The notes under the pieces were generated by a model. That model was not told where the DNA came from. It ran no database searches and worked only from the letters and a program-made list of their open reading frames with translations. This document shows, one piece after another, positions 8,353 to 17,282 of a stretch of DNA of 64,000 nt. The position numbers and the translations under genes are program-made. Numbering within the stretch: the first letter of the stretch is position 1; every line of letters starts with the position of its first letter. Source of the stretch: an uncultured Phocaeicola sp. (GTDB taxonomy: Bacteria > Bacteroidota > Bacteroidia > Bacteroidales > Bacteroidaceae); contig CAUBDX010000011.1 in NCBI GenBank assembly GCA_958434805.1, forward strand, positions 1 to 64,000. The letters run 5' to 3'.

Positions 8353-8790
8353 ATGAAAACATTTGAGGAAATATACCGGGATGCGGCAGTCCGGAACGGC
8401 TGCAATGCCGGGAAAACGTTTGCGAGGGTCATGTTCGAGGAGGGCATGAGCCAGAACCTTGAGCGTTGCATGGACAGGGCCGCCGGTTCCCATACGGACC
8501 TCATGGCCTTTGCCGGATGGTTCGGAAAGCGTCTGGCCAGGGAATCTGTCAGGTGCAATGCCGCCCGCGTGAACTTCTCCCAGGACATAACTATAGAAGG
8601 CAGGAAATACGCCACCCGGTTCGGTACGGTCACTTTCTGCACGGAGGAAAAGAAAAGCCTTGAGGAACGTGCGGAAGAGATTGCCGGAAGACTGCTGTCA
8701 TCCGGCCTGTCAGATGACCTGAAAACGTTGTTGAAAGAAGCCGTACTGACCGGCTACGATTTACAGAAGGATGATTTTGATGAGGATTAA
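8353..8790 (+). CDS. Conserved hypothetical element protein
   Basis: One hundred and forty-five residues from the ATG at 8353 (MKTFEEIYRDAAVRNG); an in-frame ATG at 8323 would overlap the primase-like gene by 11 nt. The sequence is mostly helical with no signal peptide or membrane segment. It has a central GRKYATRFGTVTFCTEEKK patch and an acidic C-terminus (DLQKDDFDED). I do not recognise a family. Tight packing with the primase-like gene upstream and the DUF2786 gene 10 nt downstream points to a shared transcript for DNA processing. Confidence 0.6.
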   Translation: MKTFEEIYRDAAVRNGCNAGKTFARVMFEEGMSQNLERCMDRAAGSHTDLMAFAGWFGKRLARESVRCNAARVNFSQDITIEGRKYATRFGTVTFCTEEKKSLEERAEEIAGRLLSSGLSDDLKTLLKEAVLTGYDLQKDDFDED

Positions 8791-8800
8791 ACGATCAAGC

Positions 8801-9076
8801 ATGAAACAGAACAATGACATACCGGATAAAACCATGGAACGTATCCGCAAGCTGATGCGTCTGAAGGAGTCCACCACTTCCGAAGGTGAGGCACGGGAAA
8901 CCGCCCTAACATGCTGCCATGACGCGCTTATTGACAAGTACCTGGAAAAAATAGGAGCCGGCACTTCAAAGGCACATCCGAGAAAGACCGGAACCGACCG
9001 CTCCGCGTATTACTCAGGCATGGGTGACGGCAGGAACATCAGTCTGAACCGGCAGATAAAAGGAGGTGGTATATGA
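8801..9076 (+). CDS. DUF2786-like small protein
   Basis: A 91-residue protein. Residues 9-50 (MERIRKLMRLKESTTSEGEA, then ETALTCCHDALIDKYLEKIG) match the DUF2786 pattern of a helix with a KLL.LAEST..HEA core, found in plasmid and phage proteins of unknown function. The tail is basic and glycine-rich. The ATG at 8801 is preferred to in-frame starts at 8771-8780, which overlap the previous gene. Its stop overlaps the next start as ATGA, indicating translational coupling. Confidence 0.6.
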   Translation: MKQNNDIPDKTMERIRKLMRLKESTTSEGEARETALTCCHDALIDKYLEKIGAGTSKAHPRKTGTDRSAYYSGMGDGRNISLNRQIKGGGI

Positions 9077-9189
9077 CAGTATTGTGGATATCATTTGCGG
9101 CCCTGTATGCACTGGGCATGCTGTGGCTTGCGTATCAGATCAGGACCGCCCCCAGTGATCTGGATTTATGGGGCGAGGAAATAGAATAA
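9073..9189 (+). CDS. Single-pass membrane peptide, 38 residues
   Basis: An ATG at 9073 preceded by an unusually good Shine-Dalgarno-like AGGAGGTGG opens a 38-residue frame. It has one hydrophobic helix (VLWISFAALYALGMLWLAYQI) and an acidic tail (DLDLWGEEIE). It overlaps the preceding stop by four bases (ATGA). No family is recognised. Coupling and composition argue that it is translated. Confidence 0.55.
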   Translation: MTVLWISFAALYALGMLWLAYQIRTAPSDLDLWGEEIE

Positions 9190-9209
9190 ACCGTTAAAAT
9201 CATAATAGT

Positions 9210-9554
9210 ATGTACTTTATACATTATATACAGACTTATGCGTCGGTCAATAGGAAAGGCAGCGAGCTCCAGAGCCATATCCTGAAGTTTAAGGACTGCC
9301 TGCTCAAGGACCGGAACGCACTGGATGATCTGAAAGAGGAGATTCATTGCCGGATAGAAGAACTGGATGCCAGGTATCCGCGTACCCAACCCCTGCATTT
9401 CGATGCGGGAAACGATTCCGGAAGGTGGTACATCCATGTGAAAGGAAAGCCGGACAATCTTGTATGCATCATCTCCATTGCAAAAGTGAGGAACCTGCTG
9501 GGAAAAGGCACAGTTTCCTTTCCCGGGAAAGACAAGGACGGAGAGAAAGGATGA
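9210..9554 (+). CDS. Hypothetical element protein
   Basis: One hundred and fourteen residues. The N-terminal half is a probable coiled coil or helical hairpin (SELQSHILKFKDCLLKDRNAL, then DDLKEEIHCRIEELDARY). The C-terminal half looks like a small beta domain (RWYIHVKGKPDNLVCIISIAK). There is no signal peptide. The family is not recognised. The stop overlaps the next ATG (ATGA), so the two are probably translated together. Confidence 0.55.
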   Translation: MYFIHYIQTYASVNRKGSELQSHILKFKDCLLKDRNALDDLKEEIHCRIEELDARYPRTQPLHFDAGNDSGRWYIHVKGKPDNLVCIISIAKVRNLLGKGTVSFPGKDKDGEKG

Positions 9555-9844
9555 GGAACACATACTGGTTTGCCGTGGACTATAACGGTACGGGACATCT
9601 TTTCACCTGTCCTCCCGAAAGGGACACGGGGATGTGGACCGGCGAGGAAGCCCTTTACATCCCCAAAGGACAGTTCGGAGAGATGTTTCCGCGAATCACC
9701 TGGCAGGACGCGCCGGTGGTGGTGACCCTGGAGGTGCTTCCCTGCGTGGAGACCCGGCGGCTGCGTCTTGTCAAGCGCTGCCTCCATCTTCTGCGGAGGC
9801 ATACCGGCAGGAATCAGTCAAAGGATATGGAGGATTCACAATAA
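9551..9844 (+). CDS. Hypothetical small element protein
   Basis: Ninety-seven residues starting MRNTYWFAVDYNGTGHLFTC at an ATG that overlaps the previous stop. Tryptophan- and aromatic-rich beta-like N-terminal half, then a basic tail (RRLRLVKRCLHLLRRHTGR). No recognised family. It is the last GC-rich gene before an AT-rich patch, and its 3' neighbourhood (9845-9911) contains only short open stretches, so the boundary of that patch is here. Confidence 0.5.
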   Translation: MRNTYWFAVDYNGTGHLFTCPPERDTGMWTGEEALYIPKGQFGEMFPRITWQDAPVVVTLEVLPCVETRRLRLVKRCLHLLRRHTGRNQSKDMEDSQ

Positions 9845-9911
9845 CTCCCCCTGATGGTAGATGTATTAAGAAAGTTGAAGCTATTAAATTGGATTTAATA
9901 CAATAAGACCT

Positions 9912-10355
9912 ATGGAAGCATTAACGGCATTACAATGAGCAAAAGAGGGTTATGTACCTAACGCTGATGCGGTAGGTGAAGAACGTTGGACTAATTGTTT
10001 TCACGGGCAGAAAGCAACATACTACAAAGACAACGAAGTTCACAAAGACTCTGAAACTGCAAAGGACATGCTTAGAGCTAAACGAAAAGAGCACAAAAAA
10101 GCATCAGATAAAAGGGACGAGAAGCGAAAAAAAAACATGGCTTATCGAGAGAACATGAAAACAGAATGGCAGTGGCTCCAGGAAGGTAGGATACCGAATC
10201 CGAATGCACGGTGGGAATATGGCGAGATTCTGAACAATACATTCAACGTGTGCAGTTACGGCAGCAAATATTGCTATTGTCATATTGATGAAACACATAT
10301 ACCCAAAGATAGTGAAGAGCTACAGAAAGCCATTTTTGATTTTCAACGGAAATAG
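9912..10355 (+). pseudogene. AT-rich hypothetical gene interrupted by an in-frame TGA
   Basis: One frame runs from ATG 9912 (MEALTALQ) to the TAA at 10355, with a single TGA at codon 9 (9936-9938). After it the frame continues as a coherent hydrophilic protein (AKEGYVPNADAVGEERWTN, HGQKATYYKDNEV, a Lys/Arg/Glu-rich helix, then WQWLQEGRIPNPNARWEYGE and an aromatic C-terminal part). The coherent sequence between the TGA and the first later ATG (10068) shows the original start lay upstream. A nonsense mutation is the simplest reading; restart at 10068 would give a 95-residue product. The family is not recognised, and the AT-rich composition differs from flanking genes. Confidence 0.55.
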
Positions 10356-10393
10356 CTGGATATGACTATAAACGATATAGAAAGGAATGAATT

Positions 10394-10612
10394 ATGAATA
10401 AAAGAACAATTCAAATAGATGTTATCGGTACGATAGAAGAAACTGAATTAATGAAATGTAAATTGTATGTTGATGGTCGTGTGTGTGTAATCGGAATGTC
10501 ACGATATGACTATGAAGAGTTAATGCGAGAAAAAGTGTTTATCCGGGATGGTAAGAGCGTTGATTCTGCTGGTGTGATAAACACGACTAACACTTTCGTT
10601 GAAGATGATTAA
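10394..10612 (+). CDS. AT-rich small hypothetical protein
   Basis: Seventy-two residues, MNKRTIQIDVIGTIEETELM onward, predicted as a small alpha/beta protein with no membrane segment. No recognised family. Composition resembles the interrupted gene upstream and the next gene, and not the GC-rich backbone, so the three probably arrived together. It overlaps or abuts the next gene depending on that start. Confidence 0.5.
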   Translation: MNKRTIQIDVIGTIEETELMKCKLYVDGRVCVIGMSRYDYEELMREKVFIRDGKSVDSAGVINTTNTFVEDD

Positions 10613-10625
10613 TATTAAATTAAGA

Positions 10626-10871
10626 ATGAGTATAGAACAAATTATATTCAACCTTCTCAATAAGAACGCTCATACATGGGTTAGATATTGGCAACAAAAG
10701 GAGATGTCAGGTTTAACAATGCCCGGAGAATATATTGAGATAAGGACTTTTTTCTTATCAGGCATCGAACTTTCTGATTTTTTAGAAGCCGGATTCAAAA
10801 TCAATAAAATACAATCTCAAAAAATAGATGCAGATGCCTATTGTGACATTCTGCTAAATAAAACCGATTAA
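10626..10871 (+). CDS. AT-rich small hypothetical protein
   Basis: Eighty-one residues from ATG 10626 (MSIEQIIFNLLNKNAHTWVR); in-frame ATGs at 10599 and 10605 are alternatives that overlap the previous gene. The sequence (LTMPGEYIEIRTFFLSGIELSDFLEAGF) looks like a compact soluble domain. No family recognised. It ends 2 nt before the DUF3127 gene, where GC-rich backbone resumes. Confidence 0.5.
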   Translation: MSIEQIIFNLLNKNAHTWVRYWQQKEMSGLTMPGEYIEIRTFFLSGIELSDFLEAGFKINKIQSQKIDADAYCDILLNKTD

Positions 10872-10873
10872 AA

Positions 10874-11158
10874 ATGGAAATACAAGGAAAAGTTATCGCC
10901 GTACTTCCCATAAAGGATGGGGTCGGCAAAACTTCCGGCAACGAGTGGAAGAGCCGGGAGTTTGTCCTCGAGACGGAGGAAAGCAGACCGCAGAGCCTGT
11001 GCCTGCAGCTGATGAACGCCAACATCGACCGGTATGCGGTTGAAGCCGGCCAGACTGTGCATGTGAAATTTGACTGTTCCGCCCGCCAGTGGGAGAACCG
11101 GTGGTTCAATACCCTGACGGCCTGGGAGGTGACCGTCATCAAAGCAAAGGAGGCATGA
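10874..11158 (+). CDS. DUF3127 protein (OB-fold, single-strand DNA-binding-like)
   Basis: Ninety-four residues with the DUF3127 layout: MEIQGKVIAVLPIKDGVGKTSGNEWKSREFVLET, then a beta-rich core and a terminal LTAWEVTVI strand. Small Bacteroidetes proteins of this family have an OB-like fold and are thought to bind single-stranded DNA or related ligands. That would suit a transfer element, but the activity is inferred. The stop overlaps the next start (ATGA). Confidence 0.75.
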   Translation: MEIQGKVIAVLPIKDGVGKTSGNEWKSREFVLETEESRPQSLCLQLMNANIDRYAVEAGQTVHVKFDCSARQWENRWFNTLTAWEVTVIKAKEA

Positions 11159-11709
11159 GAATGAATACGGGAAAAAAGCTGTTTCTGTGTGCGGGACTGC
11201 TGGCATTCTTCCTGTCGGTATCGGCACAGTCCTACTCATTGCGTACCAATGTGATCGGTCTGGCAACGACCAACCTGAATCTGGAGGCTTCCATGACGCT
11301 GAACCGTAAATGGTCACTGCACCTGCCCGTGCAGTACAACCCGTTCAAGTTCGGCCGCAACCGGCAGTTCCGCAATTTCTATGCGGCCCCCGGAGTACGC
11401 TACTGGCTGCTGGAAAGCTACATGGGCGGATTCATCGGCATGTACGGTACGGCCGGCACCTACAGCGTGGGGAACCTATTCGGCAACAAGTACCGCTACG
11501 AGGGGGAAGGCTACGGAGTAGGTTTAAGTATCGGGAAGGCCTACCAGATAGGCAGGCGCTGGAACCTTGAATGGGAAGCCGGTGCGGGTGCCGTATGGCT
11601 GGCTTATGACAAATATCTGTGCAAACGCTGCGGGGACCTTGTCGGACAGGAGTACGGCTGGCATTTTCTTCCGACCCGTGCAGCTCTCAATGTCGTGTAT
11701 CTTTTTTAA
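11155..11709 (+). CDS. DUF3575 outer-membrane protein of the fimbrial cluster
   Basis: One hundred and eighty-four residues with a signal peptide (FLCAGLLAFFLSVSAQS). The barrel-like sequence with SLRTNVIGLATTNLNLEAS and aromatic strands, ending in VVYLF, is typical of DUF3575. This family often lies at the start of Bacteroidales Mfa/Fim-type pilus clusters. An outer-membrane anchoring or assembly role is likely but unproven. The start at 11155 overlaps the DUF3127 stop, so the fimbrial genes appear to be transcribed with the upstream backbone genes. Confidence 0.8.
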   Translation: MRMNTGKKLFLCAGLLAFFLSVSAQSYSLRTNVIGLATTNLNLEASMTLNRKWSLHLPVQYNPFKFGRNRQFRNFYAAPGVRYWLLESYMGGFIGMYGTAGTYSVGNLFGNKYRYEGEGYGVGLSIGKAYQIGRRWNLEWEAGAGAVWLAYDKYLCKRCGDLVGQEYGWHFLPTRAALNVVYLF

Positions 11710-11718
11710 GCGGGAAGG

Positions 11719-13782
11719 ATGAGGACTACAAAACGTATCATACCGTTTGCACTGCTCTCGGGCCTGCTCCTTTCCTGCGGATCGGAGCACCGTCTGGCAC
11801 GCGTGCGCATTTCGCAGCCCGGGGTGAGGGAGGCGACAACGGATACGGCCTGCAAGGTGCCGGAACAGATAGCATGGACAGACGACAAGGGTGAGCGGCA
11901 TATCGTCACGCGGGCCGAGAAAGACAGCGTGACCGGTGAGGAGATCACTTCCGTGGAACTGTCCGAAATTACCGTTATGGCCAGAAGCAAGCAGGTGGCT
12001 GAACGCAACGGGAAGATAAACCTGGATTTTGTCGTAACGGTTCCGGGAGAATTGGTCAGCAACAAGTGGCAACTCCAGCTGGCCCCGGTGGCCTACAAGC
12101 CTTCGGATACGTTATACCTGGACAGGATCTTCCTTTCAGGGGCTGACTTTGCCAAGATGCAGAAAAGAGGCTATATGCGCTACCAGGCGTTCATCAACTC
12201 CATTATACCCGACAGCCTGTACCTGCAGAAACTGTTCGATGGGAAAGGCTACAGGAAGGCGCTGGCCGAACTGGAAGAGGAATACTTCCAGGCCTGGAAG
12301 CACGAGGTGCTGCAGAAAGAACGCTGGATTGACTGGTCGGACAAGGCCAATGCCCGGTTTGCCCTGTTCAACTGGCGTGTCGAGCAGAACCGGAGAGCCA
12401 TCGCCGGCTACAATTCAATCCTGGAGCATCTTCCCGCCTACTGGATGACCAGGGAGCTTGAAGGGAAATATATCCCTTCCAGATGGAGGATGTTTGCCGA
12501 AGGCGGATATAAGATCCGTACCCGGAGCATCTCCCCTGAAGATTCCGCCGTCATCACGAGGCGTTTCACCGATTACGGCAAGATGGCGGAGAACCAGAAG
12601 AGAAAGGAACAGGCCGGTGCCATGTATGACAAATATGTGCGTTTTCCGTATGAGCCGGCCCGTCTGGATACGGTCATCCGGGAAGGGAACAAGTTCGTCT
12701 ATTACTACAAGCAGGAGCTCCCGGCCACGGAAAACACGAAAAGGATAGATCTGACGCTTGACGGACTGATCCTTTCCAAGGACGAGACACGTACCCCGCT
12801 TCCGCCGTCGGACACGATCACCTATTTCATATCGAGCATGGTGCAGTTCCTTGACCGGACTCCCCGCTATAAAAAGAAGATTGTCACCCGCAAGGACGAG
12901 GTAAGCCTGCGCGCATACGTGGCCTATAAGACAGGCAGTACCGAGTTCCGGGAGGAAACCGGAAACAACAGGTCGGAAATCGACAAGGTGTTCAAGGCGA
13001 TACGGAGCATAAACTATACAGGAGAGTTCCTCATAGACAGCGTGCTGATGACCGCGACCTCATCTCCGGAGGGTGATGCGGGGATGAATCTGTTCCTGTC
13101 CAGGGGACGTGCGACGGAACTGAAGAAGTACCTTGCAAGACGTACGGAGGATGCGGAAGGCGTTGACACCATCTTCCGCCCTGCATGGCGGGGGGAAGAC
13201 TGGGAAAGGCTGCGCGGACTTGTCGCAAAAGACGACACCCTGAGACACCGGCCGGAACTGCTCCGGATCATGGAGGAAACAAGGAATCCGGACATCCGTG
13301 AGCACGCCCTGAGAAAATATCCGGAGGATTACAGGAGAATCCGGGAAAAGCATTATCCTCTCCTGCGCGGAGTGGAATTCCTGTTCCATCTCCACCGGCG
13401 GGACATGATTCAGGACACGGTTGTGATGCCGGTCATCGACAGCACCTATATGGCTGCCGTGCGGATGATAGAGGACAGGAGGTACAAACAGGCTCTTGCC
13501 CTGCTGGACGAGCACTACCCGGCAGACTATAATACCGCTGTCTGCCTCATGTCGCTCGGCTATGACGCCCGTGCGCTTGAGATCATGCGGGAACAGCGGG
13601 ACACATCAGACCGGAACTACCTGCTCGCCATCCTGTACAGCCGCCTGGGGCGCAAGGAGGATGCCGTCAAGTCATATGTCAGGTCATGCGACCAGGATGC
13701 CGGCAAGATATGGCGCGGACGGCTGGACCCCGAAATAAACACGCTTATTGAAACTTATAATTTATACAAAGATGAATATTGA
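11719..13782 (+). CDS. Fimbrial-cluster lipoprotein with OmpA-like segment
   Basis: A 687-residue lipoprotein: the signal ends LLLSC with Cys20 as lipidation site. Residues 80-190 hold a beta-rich DUF3868-like part (SEITVMARSKQVAERNGKIN). A central helical region and an OmpA-like segment near 415-480 follow (VSLRAYVAYKTGSTEFREE; SSPEGDAGMNLFLSRGRATEL, the latter resembling the N..LS..RA peptidoglycan-binding helix). TPR-like helices finish the protein (RRYKQALALLDEHYPADYN). It probably anchors the appendage to the cell wall. It overlaps the next gene by 11 nt. Confidence 0.7.
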   Translation: MRTTKRIIPFALLSGLLLSCGSEHRLARVRISQPGVREATTDTACKVPEQIAWTDDKGERHIVTRAEKDSVTGEEITSVELSEITVMARSKQVAERNGKINLDFVVTVPGELVSNKWQLQLAPVAYKPSDTLYLDRIFLSGADFAKMQKRGYMRYQAFINSIIPDSLYLQKLFDGKGYRKALAELEEEYFQAWKHEVLQKERWIDWSDKANARFALFNWRVEQNRRAIAGYNSILEHLPAYWMTRELEGKYIPSRWRMFAEGGYKIRTRSISPEDSAVITRRFTDYGKMAENQKRKEQAGAMYDKYVRFPYEPARLDTVIREGNKFVYYYKQELPATENTKRIDLTLDGLILSKDETRTPLPPSDTITYFISSMVQFLDRTPRYKKKIVTRKDEVSLRAYVAYKTGSTEFREETGNNRSEIDKVFKAIRSINYTGEFLIDSVLMTATSSPEGDAGMNLFLSRGRATELKKYLARRTEDAEGVDTIFRPAWRGEDWERLRGLVAKDDTLRHRPELLRIMEETRNPDIREHALRKYPEDYRRIREKHYPLLRGVEFLFHLHRRDMIQDTVVMPVIDSTYMAAVRMIEDRRYKQALALLDEHYPADYNTAVCLMSLGYDARALEIMREQRDTSDRNYLLAILYSRLGRKEDAVKSYVRSCDQDAGKIWRGRLDPEINTLIETYNLYKDEY

Positions 13783-14638
13783 CAGAAAAGTACTGGTACT
13801 TGCGTCATTCCCCGCAATAATGCTCGGCGGCTGCAATTTCAATGAGGACTTCTGCATCCGGGAAGGAGAACTTGTAGCCTGGTGCGATTTCAGCGGAATA
13901 AAGGAAAAGCCGCCTGTCCCCCAGGAAAGACACGTCATCCCTTTCGGAACGGATGTGCCGTATTCCGAAGGAACAACGTTCACACAGGATACACTCCGCT
14001 GGAGCCTGCCCCAGGGGGCATACAGGTTCCTGTTCTATACGGGGAACTATGAACTGCTGGACAGGAATGACTATCATGAGACGCGTCTGTCCGTCCGGAC
14101 TGACACCATTGACGGGGAGGCGCACATTTCAGAGGTACAGAAATTCTGCTGTTCCTCGGCCTTCAGTGAAAGGCTTGAATACCGGAATCCCAAACGGGTA
14201 AGGATACAGCCTGCGGCTTTTGTCCAGAAACTGAACATAAAGATTAACGTGTCCGGCAACACCGTACCGTTGTCCGGCTTGAACTGTACCCTTTCGGGAA
14301 TCTCTACGGCCAGGTATCTGGCCTCCCGTGAAAGGACCGGAACCGCAAGTGCGACCGCCTCCTTCGCAAAGAAGGCCGACAATGTATGGACGGCGGGCCT
14401 TTATGTGTTCGGATTCAGTCCGGCGGCAGAGAACATTCTTGCCGTAGAGGTTCTGATGAAGGAGGAGGACTCCGTATTCAATGAACGGCAGTCAGTTGAC
14501 CTGACCCCGTATCTGCGGGGATTCGACGGTGACGAGATCTCGCTGGAGCTGGACCTGCACATCGGCAGGGAACTGGAGATTGGCGGGCCGGTCATCATCC
14601 CGGACTGGGAGGACACCCCCGAAACGGAATTTCCATAA
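13772..14638 (+). CDS. DUF5119 lipoprotein, FimB/Mfa2-type pilus anchor
   Basis: Two hundred and eighty-eight residues; the lipobox ends with Cys21 (IMLGGC). FNEDFCIREGELVAWCDFS and the LPQGAYRFLFYTGNYELL motif match DUF5119, relatives of the Mfa2/FimB anchors that cap and tether fimbriae. A second immunoglobulin-like half (KLNIKINVSGNTVPLSGLNC) follows as in two-domain fimbrial proteins. The start at ATG 13772 overlaps the previous gene. Confidence 0.75.
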   Translation: MNIDRKVLVLASFPAIMLGGCNFNEDFCIREGELVAWCDFSGIKEKPPVPQERHVIPFGTDVPYSEGTTFTQDTLRWSLPQGAYRFLFYTGNYELLDRNDYHETRLSVRTDTIDGEAHISEVQKFCCSSAFSERLEYRNPKRVRIQPAAFVQKLNIKINVSGNTVPLSGLNCTLSGISTARYLASRERTGTASATASFAKKADNVWTAGLYVFGFSPAAENILAVEVLMKEEDSVFNERQSVDLTPYLRGFDGDEISLELDLHIGRELEIGGPVIIPDWEDTPETEFP

Positions 14639-14674
14639 GACTATAATTATAACAAAACCAAATCAACAAGAAAA

Positions 14675-15622
14675 ATGAAAACAAGAATTATGATTTCGGC
14701 AGCGGTAATTGCCGCCGGGATGCTGGCTTCATGCAGCAACAAGGAAATAGTGGACGAACAACCGGAAACAGACGGGGTTTCAGCCTCCGTACTGAATATT
14801 GTGCCGACAGTCGGCACGGACACGAGGGCCGGCTTCGTGCCGAAAACCGAATGGGCGGTAAATGACGCCATGGGGCTGTTCATGTACAAGGCCACCGGAT
14901 GGGGGGACGCCTATCCGCGTTATGACGCGCAGAACAACAAGTCCACAAAAACAGCGGCCGGATGGAGCCAGGCAAAACCCGTCTATCTTCTTTCGGACAA
15001 GGCGACGATATGGGCGTATTACCCATACAACCAGGCCGTCGCTGACGGTACCAAAGTCCCCGTTCCCATCAATGCGGGAACCTCTGTCGACTACATGTGG
15101 GGAAAGAGCACAAACCAGGTGTCGGTCATTGAAACGGATGCCGTCATTCCCATGAAACATGCATTGTCCCAGCTCGTCATCCGTCTGAAAGTTTCTCCGG
15201 AATATCATAATGACGGCAACCTGACATCCGCGAAACTGAAATCCAAGGCGGCCAAGTTCGGAACCTCGGGGACAATGAACCTGAACGAAAACGGAAGGAT
15301 CATCTTCTCCCCGACATCCACGGAACTCTCATGGACTCCCAACACGACCATTCCGGCACAGGGGAACCCGTCGGTAGACTTCGCCGCCGCAATCTATCCC
15401 ATGAGCCTGGCATCCGGAGAAGTCAGCATGGAGGTCGTCATCGACGGGGCAACCTATACCTATTCCATTCCCCAGATAAGCTGGGAAGCCGGAAAGAGAT
15501 ATATCTATTCGATAACGATGCGCTCCAATGACGCGGAAATCGGAGGCGAGAACGGACAGTCCGTAACCATCGAGCCATGGGGTTCAAGCGAATCCGACGT
15601 AACGCTTGTACCGGTCAAATAA
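14675..15622 (+). CDS. Fimbrillin-family lipoprotein 1
   Basis: Three hundred and fifteen residues with lipobox Cys20 (GMLASC). The fimbrillin hallmarks are present: a TRAGF segment near residue 50 (Arg-type maturation site region), KTEWAVNDAMGLFMYKA, a WAYYPYN motif, MKHALSQLVIRLKV, and a C-terminal WEAGKRYIYSITM. It is a candidate structural subunit of the element-encoded pilus. It is 36 nt from the DUF5119 gene. Confidence 0.85.
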   Translation: MKTRIMISAAVIAAGMLASCSNKEIVDEQPETDGVSASVLNIVPTVGTDTRAGFVPKTEWAVNDAMGLFMYKATGWGDAYPRYDAQNNKSTKTAAGWSQAKPVYLLSDKATIWAYYPYNQAVADGTKVPVPINAGTSVDYMWGKSTNQVSVIETDAVIPMKHALSQLVIRLKVSPEYHNDGNLTSAKLKSKAAKFGTSGTMNLNENGRIIFSPTSTELSWTPNTTIPAQGNPSVDFAAAIYPMSLASGEVSMEVVIDGATYTYSIPQISWEAGKRYIYSITMRSNDAEIGGENGQSVTIEPWGSSESDVTLVPVK

Positions 15623-15669
15623 ATTACAGAACAACAGGGGACTCCGGTCCCCGTCCTAAAAAAACAATC

Positions 15670-17259
15670 ATGGTAAAATCAATAACAACGATAATCTGCG
15701 GCTTCCTTGTCCTGCTGTCCGTATCCTCCTGCCGGAAGGAACAGGAGGAGCCATGCCCGGAAAACGGCCGTGTCACCTTTACCGTCGCCCAAACGCGTGC
15801 CACCCAGGAAGGCACGTTCGAAAAGGGAAACTCCATAGGCGTATTTGCCATCGAGCCCAAGACCGGCGTGTACTGGGCCACAAATAACAAATACACCTAT
15901 GACGGCCGGGCATTCAAACCCGCAACGGAAGAGGACAACATCATTGTGACGGTGGGGACCGATCTTGACTTCTATGTATATTATCCTTTCAAGGAGGGGC
16001 AGACAGACATCACCGCCATATCCCATGCCATAGGAGACCAGCAGGAAAAGTCCGGATGGCTTTCAGCCGATTTCCTGACAGCGTCCTATACGGACGTAAT
16101 ACAGGACTATACGATACCGCTGCATTTCGAGCACCGGCTGTCGACCGTGGAGGTCCGGGTGGAAGGAAGCGACCGCGTGGACGGCGCCCGTATGGAAAAT
16201 GTGAAATACGGCAGCCGGTTCAACCTGCTTACCGGAAAAACCGTTACGGACGAGACCAGGGGAAGCTATGCTATGTACAGGTACAGTTCCGGGAACCTCA
16301 CCACGGTATTCCGGATGACCATACCCGCCCAGACCCTTACGACAACCTCCAATTACATAACCCTCACAGGAACCCCGGACATGAAGCTGCGCGGCACTTC
16401 CGACATGACCACCGAACCCGGCAGAATCCACAACTACCGGATAGATTACAAGATACGGATAACCGTCCTTGACTATCCGCAGGGTGGAAGCACCACAGGT
16501 GCGGGCCTGTACGACATGGGAAGCACCTGCACGGTCACCGCGTCCGTGAACGGCGGTTATGAGTTCGCAGGATGGTACGAGGACGGCAGGATCGTGTCGA
16601 ATGACACACGGTACAGTTTCGAGGTACTGTCGGACCGTACACTCGAGCCCAGGTACCGTAATTATGGCGGCTGGTCGGTCACCCTGACGGCAAATCCCTC
16701 CGTCATCGGCTGGCAGGGCGGCAGATCTTCCCTTGTGGCGGGAGCCTCACGCGGAGTGTTCGTCAACGGAGTGGCAGAAAACACACAGACGGCTGTCCCC
16801 TCCCTCAGCGGAGGAGCAGAAGGATTCCTCCTTTCAGGGAATACGGTGACAGTGTCGGAAAACCCGTCAGGCTCATCCCGGAGCTGTGTGTTTACGGCAA
16901 GTCACGGAGGAAGCTCGGCCACGGCCACAATCACCCAGGAGGGATCTCCGGTAAGCTATTATTTCAGCTATGCGGATGGCGGAACCAGCCATACCGAATA
17001 TCCGGACGACTCATCGGCCGGCTCATTCATTTTGGACATAACAAGTTACAAGAAGACGGGCAACTCTACAAAAGCCCTTTCCTGGAACGCATCCGGTGAC
17101 AGCTGGATTCATGTGAACGGCTCATCGGTAAGCTATGACGAGAATCCGGCAAAGGAAAGGAGGACCGGTCTTGTGACCCTCAAACAGGATGAAAGCGGCA
17201 AAACGCTGTCATTGAAAATTGTACAGCCGGGAAAGACTTCCATTGACATCGAACAATAA
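15670..17259 (+). CDS. Fimbrillin-family lipoprotein 2 with repeat and BACON-like C-terminus
   Basis: Five hundred and twenty-nine residues from ATG 15670; lipobox Cys21 (SVSSC). Residues 30-265 are fimbrillin-like (QTRATQEGTFEKGNSIGVFA; DFYVYYPF; FEHRLSTVEVRVEG). An InlB-type repeat follows (LDYPQGGSTTGAGLYDMGST, GGYEFAGWYEDG), then two BACON-like beta-sandwiches (SVTVSENPSGSSRSC type; SWIHVNGSSVSYDENPA). Such additions occur on tip or adhesin subunits, so I infer a tip adhesin for contact with the mating partner. Confidence 0.75.
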   Translation: MVKSITTIICGFLVLLSVSSCRKEQEEPCPENGRVTFTVAQTRATQEGTFEKGNSIGVFAIEPKTGVYWATNNKYTYDGRAFKPATEEDNIIVTVGTDLDFYVYYPFKEGQTDITAISHAIGDQQEKSGWLSADFLTASYTDVIQDYTIPLHFEHRLSTVEVRVEGSDRVDGARMENVKYGSRFNLLTGKTVTDETRGSYAMYRYSSGNLTTVFRMTIPAQTLTTTSNYITLTGTPDMKLRGTSDMTTEPGRIHNYRIDYKIRITVLDYPQGGSTTGAGLYDMGSTCTVTASVNGGYEFAGWYEDGRIVSNDTRYSFEVLSDRTLEPRYRNYGGWSVTLTANPSVIGWQGGRSSLVAGASRGVFVNGVAENTQTAVPSLSGGAEGFLLSGNTVTVSENPSGSSRSCVFTASHGGSSATATITQEGSPVSYYFSYADGGTSHTEYPDDSSAGSFILDITSYKKTGNSTKALSWNASGDSWIHVNGSSVSYDENPAKERRTGLVTLKQDESGKTLSLKIVQPGKTSIDIEQ

Positions 17260-17282
17260 CAAAAAATCAATTGAATGCGGTT

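Noticed and set aside
9936..9938. TGA as a selenocysteine codon
   Set aside because: No selenocysteine-insertion-like hairpin was seen after it and no selenoprotein family matches; a nonsense mutation is simpler.
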